From positions 1-64,000 of the forward strand of contig NW_027469552.1 of assembly GCF_051020765.1 (NCBI RefSeq): a stretch of DNA of 64,000 bases, given 5' to 3'. Below, in pieces: positions 1 to 10,346 of the stretch. Source of the DNA: Lasioglossum baleicum. Taxonomy: Eukaryota; Arthropoda; Insecta; Hymenoptera; Halictidae. Made by a program: the position numbers and the translations under genes. The notes beneath the pieces were generated by a model. The model was not told the origin of the DNA. It saw only the letters and a list, made by a program, of their open reading frames with translations, and ran no database searches. Numbering within the stretch: the first letter of the stretch is position 1; the number at the start of each line of letters is the position of its first letter.

Positions 1-2605
1 ATTTCTGAAGACATGATTTTGAACCGCATGCAATTCTTTCTCATTTTTATATTTATATTCAAATACTGCAATTTACTGTTATGGTCATTACAATTTTTTC
101 GAAATTGCCTATTGTTAGTCCAAAAAATTGTATTTCTGGATACAGGTGTCGTTGGAACTAGTTCAGTGCACGTTTATGACATTATTTCGTTAAACTTATT
201 GATATTTTACATGATTGTCTGTATCCGTAGCTACGCTTCCGGCGTTACAGGAACGGACTGGAGTTGCAGTTGCCTTCGGTATGTCGGAGCAGCACTGCTG
301 GATGGTCTTCGTCAATTTCATTAACTCTGATTTGGTTCCGTATGGATTTCATCCCAGTCTTCCATTTATATATACATCATGCAATTTTCGCTTCGGATAT
401 CTTCGATTTCTTCCATAATTTGCAGTTTGCAATTTCAAAAACTTGTATTTCTTAGTAAAGGTGTCCTTGCGAATAGTTGAGTGTACGATTATAACATTAT
501 TTTGTTATATTTATGGTTATTGTACATGATTGTCTGTATACGTACCTACGCTGCCAGGTCTACACGACCAGAATGGTCTTGTAGTTGCGTACGGCATATT
601 GGGGCTTCACTACTGGATGGAATTTGTTAATTCGGTTAGCCATGATGTTGTATCGTATGCATTCTTTTGCAGCTTCGTATTTATTTCAGCATTCTGTAAT
701 TTAATCTTATGATATTTTAGTTTTTTTTTTTTTTTTTTTAAAATCTTCAGCTTCTTATATAGAAAATTGTGTTTCATAGAAAAAGAGTCCTTAGAATTAG
801 TTGACCATAAAATTATGACAATATTTTGTGAAACCTATTCGTTATTTTATACGCTTGTCGCCATATTAACCTACGCAGCCGATCGACACGGCTGGAGTGG
901 TCTTGTCGTTGCGTACGTAAGACGCGATATATTACATGGTCATCATTGATTCCTTTAACCATAATACTGTACCGTACGCATTCCTTCGCAGTTTTCAATT
1001 TATATACAAATACTGTAACTTACTGTTATGATATTTTCCATTTCCTTCGAAACTTGCATGTTTTATTTTAAAAATTGCATTTTTGCAGGAATAGTGCCGT
1101 GTGAATTAGAGGAGTTCACTTTTATGACAATATGTTGCAAAATACATTGATATTTTATTTCATTGTCTATATACGTACCTATAGTTCCCGAGGAATACGA
1201 CAGGAGTGGTCTTGCAGTCGGGTTCGGTAGACTGGAGCGACACTATTGCATGAACGTTGTTAATTTCTTTACTCTTCGTTTTGTATCGTATGAATTTTCC
1301 CCATTGTCCTATTTATTTATACAAGCTGTCGATTACTGTTATGATATTTTAGATTACTGTCAAAATTAAAAATTTTTAATATACAAAATTTTTATTTGAT
1401 AGGAAGAGTGTGTTTGGAATTAGTTGTGTGTACGTTTACGACAATAATCTGATAAAATGATTGTTTTTTCATATTATTGCCTGTATGCGTAACAGCCCTT
1501 CCGGAGAGTCAGGAATGGAGTGGCCTTGCAGTTTCATTCGGCATATCGGGGCGACACTACTGCATGATTTTCGGTAATTTATCTATCCATGACCATGAAC
1601 CATATGCATTGTTTCCCAGTCCTCCAATTATTTATACGTACTGTACTTTACTGTCTTGATATGTTCCGTTTTTCTCATAGTTTTTAATTTTTAAATTCAC
1701 AAATTTCTTCATAGTAAATGTGTCTTTGGAATTAGTTGAGTGTACGATTATGACATTATTTAGGACAATTTGTTTTCTGTATTATTTGATTGCCTGTACA
1801 CGTACCTACGCTGCCGGTGCGACACGAATGTGGATGCATTGTAGTTGCGTAGAGCAGAAGCGAGAATAGCGTATGGCCCCTGTTTCTTCTTTGTCCTCAC
1901 CAATGTAGCGTAAGCATTGATAGGCTGGATTTTATTTATTTCTACATACTGCAATTTACTTTTAGGATATTTTCGATTTGTTTCATAACTTCTAGTCTTT
2001 GATTTCAAAAATTCTATTTCATAGCATAAGTGTCTATGGAATTTGTTGAGTGTACGTTTGACGAGATATTATTCTAAACCTATTGTACTTTTACATTTTT
2101 GGCCGTATAGGTGTCCACACAGCCGGAGCAGCGCGACTGGCGAGGTCTTGTAGTCGCGTACGGCAGATCGAGGCGGCACAACTGGATGGTCGTTGTTCAT
2201 TCCTTTAAAAACAATGTTGCACCGTATTCAGTCTTTCCCAATTCTCTGTTTATTTAGAAATTCCTTAATTTACTCTTACGATATCCTTAATTTCCTCTGA
2301 TGTTTCCAATTTTTATATGAAATATTGTATTTCTTATTAAAAGTATCTTTGGAATTAGTTAAGTGTACGATTATGATAATATTTTGCTATACTTACTGTT
2401 ATTTCATGCGGTTGCCTGTATGCGCTCGCCTGCTGCCGGAAAGACACGGCTCTAGTGGCTTTGCAGTTGCGTACGGCAGATCGGAGCGACACTACTGGAT
2501 GCCTTCGATAACGTTTTCAACCATGCTATTGTTCAGTAAGCATTTTTTCTCAGATTTTGATTTATTTGTTCATACTGTAAGTTACTGCTGTGATATTTTC
2601 ACTTC
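1..2605 (+). repeat. Satellite family A array, + orientation
   Basis: Tandem diverged monomers. Successive copies of the marker 'gacaatattttg' and its variants lie near 171, 489, 811, 1117, 1433, 1745, 2052 and 2367, giving spacings of about 306-322 bp. Recurring blocks in order are 'tgattgtctgtatacgtacc', 'cggagcgacacgactgga', 'gtagttgcgtacggcagat', 'cggagcgacactactgga', 'gtaccgtatgcattc', 'tactgttatgatattttcg' and 'tctttggaattagttgagtg'. No gene is seen; the 60-100 codon open frames are in-phase readings of the monomer. The array starts before the window. Copies differ mostly by scattered substitutions and short indels, which indicates an old, unhomogenised array. Confidence 0.93.
721..739 (+). 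repeat. Poly-T tract (19 T) inside an A monomer
   Basis: An uninterrupted run of 19 T follows 'gatattttag', where the consensus has a short T-rich stretch after 'gatattttcg'. This is simple replication-slippage expansion of an AT-rich part of the monomer. No retroposon body adjoins it. Confidence 0.9.
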
Positions 2606-2616
2606 CCCTAAAAAAT
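2596..2616. other. A+/A- inversion junction
   Basis: To about 2605 the sequence reads as the + A monomer ('tgatattttcacttccc'). From there it reads as the reverse complement ('ctaaaaaatacaatttctga', then 'atatcataacagtaga'). The switch is abrupt and has no foreign DNA. The joined sequence, read on the minus strand, closely matches the A+/A- junction near 39065 (see findings). Confidence 0.85.
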
Positions 2617-3957
2617 ACAATTTCTGAAATAAAAAATTGGAGCGTTTGAATAAAATAGGAAATATCATAACAGTAGATCACGGAATGTAGTAATAAATAG
2701 TGAATATCGAAAGAATGCATTCGGCACAATGTCAGGGTTAGAGAAATTAACGAAGATAATAGCGTAGTGTCGGTCCGATATGCCGAACGCACATGCAAAA
2801 CCATAACAGGCGCGTCACTCCGGAGGCGTTTTGTCGTATAGAGACAATTATGTAAAATAAAAATATGTTTCATCATAATATTGGCATAAACGTACACTCG
2901 ACTAATTCCAAAGACACTTTCACTGATAAATACAATTTTTGGGAATAAAAATTTGATATTTGAAAGAAATTGAGAATGTCACAACAATAAATTACAGTAT
3001 GCATCAATATATAGAATGCTGGGAAAAATGCATACTGTACAACCTCAAGACTAAAGAAATTAACTTAGACCAATAAATTTGCGTAGGTACCTATATACAC
3101 AATTGTATAAAATAACAATAAGATTAAAAAACTGATGTCACAAACGCACACTGAACTGATTCCAAAGTCACTTTTGCTGAAAATTACAAATTTATGGACT
3201 AAGGATTAAAAGTTTCTTAAAAAATTGAAATTATCAATGCTATTAATAAGGGTCTGCATATATAAATGGAAGACTGGGAAAAAATGCATACGGTACTATA
3301 TCGAAGTTACTGAAATTAACAAATATCATCGAGTAGTGTCGCTCCAATCTGCTCATCGCAACTGCAATACGTCGCCAGTCGTCTCGCTCCGGCATCATAG
3401 TTACGTATACAGACCATGAGAATATAACGTAAGATATAACAAACTATTATCATAAACGTACACTTAACACTTCATACAATTTTTTAAATTAAAATTGGAA
3501 ACTATGAAAAAAGTCGAATAATCATAACAGTGAATTGCAACACGCAGAAGTAAATAGAAATTTGCGAAAGATTGCATGCGGTACAATATTGTTGTTAAAA
3601 AGGATAACGAAGATCATGCGTTATGCCGCTTCGACCTGGCGATCGCAACTACAAGACCACTTCAGCCGTGTCGCTACATCACCGTAGGTACCAATACAGA
3701 CCACCGTGTAAAATGACAATATTTTTAACAAGATAGTGTCATAAACGAACACTACTAATTTCAAAAGAAATATAATTTTTTACATAAAAATTGAAAATTG
3801 CGAACAAGAACGAAAATATAACAAGAGTAAAGTGCAGTATCTATAAATAAATAGAAAACTGTGACAGAATGCATATGGTACAAAATCAAGGATATGGAAT
3901 TGACTGAAACCATACACTAATGCCGCTTCGAGCTGCAGTGTACAACTACAAGACCTC
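2606..3957 (-). repeat. Satellite family A array, - orientation
   Basis: About four A monomers in inverted orientation. This is shown by 'atatcataacagta', 'ggtacaatatcaaggttaa'-type and 'cgcaactacaagacca'-type blocks near 2670, 3000, 3290-3380, 3520-3660 and 3830-3955. The array ends inside a monomer just after 'caactacaagacctcg', where family B begins. No coding potential beyond repeat-derived frames. Confidence 0.9.
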
Positions 3958-3968
3958 GATATAACTTC
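3948..3968. other. Satellite A-/B+ junction
   Basis: The A- block 'caactacaagacctcg' is followed directly by B+ sequence ('cttcatctatcctgtgat', consensus 'cttcacctatcctgtgat'). The A side breaks at almost the same monomer position as in the A-/B+ junction at 54587. The B side differs. Confidence 0.8.
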
Positions 3969-6900
3969 ATCTATCCTGTGATAGCATGAGTATAAGCAGG
4001 TATTCCGGGCGTAAATCCGCTGAACAGTATTGGCAATCGACACATTATTTCACGGTTTGAATAGAAATGTAAAGCGTCAAACATTTGAGAGCATTGCCAA
4101 ATTGTATAAAGTCAAAAACCTTGCCGATGGCGTTACCTTCAGAGGAGCAAACTCGCCGTGTCGAAAGTATAACTACGTGTTCAGAGAATGAAATTGGTAT
4201 TCATTTCAGTCACGGGCACCGTAACTCCATGTATGAATTAGGAGATCGACGCACAAACCGCTGGAGAACGTTGCCACCTACTGTGAGAGACGAACGGCTA
4301 AGTCAATAGCATCACCCACCCTCCGATTCTGTGAGACAAACCCGCTGTACTGGGAGAATATCCGCTGAAAGGTATTGGCAATAGTCACCGTTATGCCAAG
4401 TATGAATATCAAAGTACTGAGTCAAACCGTTGATGAATGATACGTATCGGTATAGATTCAAACCTTTTACCGACGGTCGTACCCTCCGAGAAATTAACCC
4501 GCTCTATCGAGAGTATTCTTTCGTGTTCACTAAAACAAATTAGTACACATTTACTTGACGGGCACATTAATTTCACGCATGTATTAGAAAATCGAGATTC
4601 AAACCGTTGAAGAACATTTCCAACTTCTTTGATATCCGAACGCTTAAGTCAATAGCTTCACCTATCCTGTGATTCGGAGAATCGAACCAGGTATTCCGGG
4701 GGTGAGTCGGCTGAAGAGTACTGGCAACAGACACCGCAATTAACGGTTTGATTATTACAGTAGAGCGTCAATCCGTTTGTGGACGATACCTATTGGTACA
4801 AAAGTCAAATGTTTTACCGATGATTTTACCGTGCGCGAACCTCATCCGCGTCATCGAGAGTGTAACCTCATGTTCAGAGAAAAACAATAGTATACATTTT
4901 CATGCCGGTCATTATAATTTCATGTATGTGTTAGAAGCTCGATGGCAGCGAGTTCGAGAACATTACCCCCCGCTTTGAGATTCGAACGGCAAAGACAACA
5001 GCTACACCTGCCCTGTGATTCTGATCGTCAGACCAGGTATTCCTGGAGAAAATCCGCTAAACTGTATTGGCAATAGACACCTTAATTCCCAGTTTGAATG
5101 TTCAAGTAGAGCGTAAGAACGTCTAAGAACTGCACCAATTATTATAAAGTCAAACGTTTCACTGAAGTCCATGCCCTCAGAAAGAAAACCCGCTGCATCG
5201 AGAGTAATAAGCAGTGTTCAGAGATACAAATTAGTATACATTTTGTTGTCAGGAACATTCATTTGGTCTATGAATAGGAAGGTCGAAAGTTACACCTTTC
5301 TATAACGTTACCACCTTCATCGAGAGTCGCATAGCAAAGGCAATGGCTACTCACCCGCCCTGCGTTTCCGAGATTCAATCATGTCATTTCGGGAGGAAAT
5401 CTGCCGAATAATATAGGCAATGGATACCATTATTCACGGTATGGACATTAAAGTAGAGGGTCACACTGTCGGCGATAATTATCAATTGGTTTAATTTTCC
5501 TCCCTTTCCGAGTACCATACCTTCTGCGAACGTAACCTGCAGTATCGAGTGTATATATTCGTGTTCAGGGAAGCATATTAGTATACATTTTAATGACGGT
5601 CGCCATATTTACATATATGAACAGAAAAATCATGTGTAAATCCTTTCGAGAACGTTACCACCACCATTGAGATTCGAACTGCTAGGTCAATAGCTTCTTT
5701 TATCCTGTGATTCGGAGAGTGAATGCTGATACTCTGGGAGAAAGTCCGCTGATAAGTACTGGCAATACACGCCATAATTCGCGGTTTGAATATTAAAGTA
5801 GAACGTCAAATCGTTGAGAACGTTACCGATTGGTATAAAGTGAAACATTTTACCGCAGAACTTACCATCCTAAAACTAACTCGCTGTACCGAGAGTATAT
5901 CTTCGAGTTTTTGGAGAGAAATTAGTCTCCATTTCGGAGACGGGCACCATAACGTTATGTATGCATTAGAATCTCGGTAGCCAATCCGCTCGAGAACGCT
6001 GCCACCGTCTGTGTGAGACGATCTTGTAAGTAAATAGCTTCACCTTTGCTCTGGTTCCGACAGTCAAACGAGTTATTCCGGGAGCAAACACGCTGAGCAG
6101 TATTGGGAATAGACACCTTAACTCACGGTTTGAATACTAATGTAGAGCGTCAAACCGCTTTGGAACGATACGAATTGGTATCGTGAAGTCAAACGATTAC
6201 CGAAGGTGTTATCTTCCGCGAATCACACCGGCTTCAACGAGAGTATAACTTCGTGTTCAGCGAAAGGAATTAGTCTTCATTTCAGTGAGGGGCAACATAA
6301 CTTCATGTATGTATTAGAAGCTCGACGGTCAATCGCTCAAGATCGCTGCCACCGTCTGTGTGAAACGATCTTCTAAGTCAATAGCTTCTCCTGTCCTGCG
6401 ATTCCCATAGTCAAACCTGGTATTCCGGGGGTACGTCCGCTGAACAGTATTGGCAATAGACACCTTAATTCACGGTATGAATATTAAACCAGTCCATCAA
6501 CCCGTTATAGAACATTAATAACTTGTATAAAGTCAAATATCTTATCGAAGGCCTCACGTTCCGCAAAATTCACCGGCTTCATCGAGACTATATGATCGTC
6601 ATCACAGAAAGTAATTAGTATTCATGTCAGGTACGGGCACCTCACGTTCATGCGTGAATTGGAAGGACAAGGGCCAAAACGTTGGAGAACGTTGCCACCA
6701 TCTTTGAGAGTCGAACTGCAAAGTCACTAGCTTCACCTATCCCGTGATTACGAGAATCGACTAGGTATTCAGGGAGTTGATTCGCTGAAAGTTATTTGCA
6801 ATAGGCACCGTAATTCACAACCTGACAATTAAAATAGGGCGTCAAACCGTTTGCGAACGTTACCAATTTTTATACAGTCAAACGTTTTACCGCAGAGGAA

Positions 6901-9900
6901 CAAACTGCATACACTGTAGTAACGGGGACCTTAATTTCATTATAAATAAGAAGATCCGAGAATTTTACCTCCTTCTTTGAGATTCAAACGGCTAAGCCAA
7001 TAGCTTCATACATCCTGAGACTCAGAAAGTCGAACGAGATATTCCGGGAGTAAATACGCTCCACAGTACTGGTTATGGTTACCTTAATTCCGCGGATTGA
7101 ATATTAAAATGCAGCGTGATACTTTGTGCGAACGTTACAATTGCTATAAAGTCAAACGCTTTACAGAATGCCTAACCCTCCGAAAAACTGACCAACTGTT
7201 TCGAGAGTATAACACCGTTTTCAGTGGTACGAACTAGTATACATTCTAGTAATGTCACTATAAGTTCGTGAACGAATTTCAAGATCGGTGGTCAAACCGT
7301 TCGGAAACACTATCACCCCCTTTCAGAGTCGAGCGACGAAGTCAATAGCTTCACACATCCTGCTATTCCGATAGGCATAGCAGGTATTCCGGGAGGCTAT
7401 CCGCTGTACACTACTGGTCATGGATACATTAATTTCCGGTTCAAATATTAAAGTAGAACGTGAAACCACTTGAGAACGTTACCACTTGGTACTAAGTCAA
7501 ATGTTTTACCAAGTACCTTATCCTCCGAGAAACTAATCTGCAGCGGCGAGTGTGTTCCTTAGTGTAAACGGAAACAAAGTAGCATGAATTTTATTGTGGG
7601 GTACCTTAACTTCACGCATGAATGAGATGTGCGTGTGGCAAATCGTTCCAGATCGTTACGTATTGTTATTGAGTCAAACTCTATACCGATGGCTCTATAC
7701 CAGCTTCCGAGAAGCTGATCCGCCGTATGGCGTGTATAACTCCGTGTTCAGAGAAGCTAATTAGTATGCATTTCAGCGACGCTCATCTTAATTTCATGTA
7801 TGAAATCCATGGTCGCGCGTCAAACGGTTCGGGAACGTGACCACCTTCTTTCAGAGTCGAGCGCCTGAATCAAGCCAGGGAACAAAGAGTAAATACAGTG
7901 ATGTTAATTGGCAATAGACCTTAATTCACGGTATCAGTACTAACGTACGGAGTCAAATCGTTCTAGATCGTTACCTATTCGGATAGAGTCAAACATTTTG
8001 CCGAAGGCCTTACTTACCGCGAATCTCACCCGCTGCACCGAAAGTATAACATCATCTTCAGAGAAAGAATCTATTTTACATTTAAGTGAGGGGCACCATA
8101 ATTTCAGGTGTGAATTCGAAGATCGACGGTCAAACCGTTCGAGCACCTCACCACCCTCGTTGAGAATCGAACGGCTAAGTGAATACCTTCAACCTATACC
8201 GAGATTCCGGGCATCAAACTAGGTATTCCGGGCGTAAATCGGCGGAACCGCATTGGCAAGAGACACATTAATTCACGGTTGGAACGTTAAAGTAGAGCGT
8301 CAAATCACCGGCGGCCATAACCAATTCGTATAAAGTCATTCTTTTTACCAAATACCTCACGTGCCCAGAATATTAACCCACTGTTTGGAGTGCCTTGCTC
8401 GTTCCTGACGGAAACAAATTAGTGCACGTTTTAGCAGACGGACACCGCATTTTCATGCATGAATAGCAAAACCGAATGTCAATCCGTTCGAGATCGTTAC
8501 CACCATCTTCGAGACTCGCATGGCTATGTCAATAGCTACAGCTGCCCTGTAATTCCGAAACTGAAACAAGGTACTCCGGGTGTATATCCGCTGGTCAGTA
8601 CTGGCAATAGACACCTTAATTCACGACAGGAATATTAAAGATGATGGTCAGTCCGACGGAGAGCATTACCAATTTGCATAAAGTCATTTTTGTTTTCACG
8701 TAACTACTTACATTCCGAGAACCTATATCGTTGAAGAGACTGTCTCGCGTAGTGCTCACGAAAACAAATTCTAAGACGATTTTGCGGACGGACACGTTAT
8801 TTTCTTGTATGAATAGCAAAATCGAGAGTCAATCGATTCAATATCGTTACCACCGTCATTGAGAGTCGAACATCTGAGTCACTAGATTCTCCCATGCTGT
8901 GATTCCGAGAGTTAAACCATGTACTCCGAGAGTCAATCAACTGCACAGCATTGGAAATGAAACCTAGAATCACGATTCGAATATTAAAGTCGAGCGTAAA
9001 TCCGTTGTAGAACGTTACCTATTCGCATAGAATCAAACATTTTTCCGATGGCCTTACCTCCCGAGTAGTCCAACCCGCTGTAGGGAGTGCCCTGCCTAGT
9101 ATTCAAGGAAACAAATTAGTATACATTTTAGAAGACGGGCAGTTTATTTTCACGTATGTATGGCAAAAGAGATAGTCAAAACATTCGAGAACGTTACAAA
9201 CTTCTATGAGAATCCAAACCAGGTATTCTAGGAGTAAATGCACTGAATTGCAATAGACACCTCATTTCTCGGTATGGATATTAAAGTTGTGACTCAAGCC
9301 GATGTATAACGATACAAATTGCAATATAGTCAACCTTTTTGCCGAATACCATGCCTTCCCAGAATGTAAGCCGCTGTAGCTCACTTAATGTTCACCTAAA
9401 CAAATAAGTGGGGATTGTAGCAGATAGGACACTTTAATATTATGTGTGAATAAGCAGATCGAGGGTCGAACCGTTCGATAACATTACCACCTATCATTGA
9501 GATCCGTACAGTTAAGTCAATAGCTCCTCGCATCTTATGACTCCAAGACTCAAACCAGGTATGCCGGGAGTAAATACACTGAAGGGTATTGACAAGACGC
9601 ACCTTAGTTCACGGTATAAATATTAAAGATCAGAGTCAAATCATGTATAGCGTAAACTATATATATAAAGGCAAGCTATTTACCGACAGCCTTAATTTCT
9701 GAGAAGACTAGCCAGCTGCATCGAGAGTATAACTACGTGCTGAAGGAAAGATATTTGTATACATTTTAGTAATGGGCATCATAATTTCATGTATGAATTA
9801 GAATATAGAGGGTCAAGTCGTTCGAGAACGTTAGCACCTTCTTTTAGAGTCGAGCCGCTAGGCCAACAGCTTCACCTACGATGTGATTCCGTGAGTCAAA

Positions 9901-10335
9901 CCAGGTATTCTGGGATTAAATCCGCTGTACATAATTGGCAACACACACCATGTACCACGGTATAAATATTAAACTCCAGAGTCAAACTGCTGTAGAACGT
10001 TACGAGTTTTCATAGCGTCAAACTTTTTACCGAAGGCGTTACAGTCCGAGAACCCATTCTGCTGTGGCGATTGCCTATCATAGTGTTAACCGAAACAAAT
10101 TAGTAGACATCTTAGGAGACGAAAATATTATTTTTCGTTATGGATAGAATAATCTAGATCCAAATCATTCGAGAACGGACCCATCAACTTCTCTGATAAT
10201 GGAACGGCGAAGTCAACAGCGACACCCGTGCTGAGATTCGAAGTGCTTAGCCAGGTATACGTGGAGTGAATCCGCTGAACGGTTTTGGCAATGGACATAC
10301 TGATTCCCGATATGAACATTAGAGTACTGTTCATT
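3958..10335 (+). repeat. Satellite family B array, + orientation
   Basis: About 18 tandem monomers of about 345 bp; the block 'acggtttgaatatt' or variants recurs near 4051, 4742, 5438, 5781, 6130, 6472 and onward. Order of conserved blocks: 'caccttaattcacggtttga', 'atattaaagtagagcgtcaa', 'accgtttgagaacgttacca', 'attggtataaagtcaaacg', 'cgctgtatcgagagtataac', 'gtgttcagagaaacaaatta', 'gggcaccttaatttcatg', 'accgttcgagaacgttacca', 'gtcgaacggctaagtcaata', 'gcttcacctatcctgtgatt', 'caaaccaggtattccgggag' and 'gaacagtattggcaatagac'. Several copies carry deletions, for example near 6900, 7865 and 9205. No genes. Confidence 0.94.
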
Positions 10336-10346
10336 GTACTGGTTTG
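10326..10346. other. B+/B- inversion junction
   Basis: B+ reads through 'gaacattagagtactgttc' (consensus 'gaatattaaagtagagcgtc'). At about 10335 it changes to B- ('ctggtttgactctccaaaat', then 'ggtaggtgaagc'). No inserted sequence is visible, and the breakpoint is unlike the other B+/B- junctions. Confidence 0.8.

Noticed and set aside
5600..5700. tRNA-like 'gattcgaac' motifs in B monomers
   Set aside because: The motif resembles a T-arm, but no acceptor stem, D-arm or anticodon stem can be folded around it, and it is a fixed part of every B half-unit.
10326..10346. Relation of the 10335 junction to the 55563 junction
   Set aside because: Both are B+ to B- turns, but the B- side enters at different monomer positions ('ctggtttgactc' against 'gggtgtatattgcc'), so they look independent.
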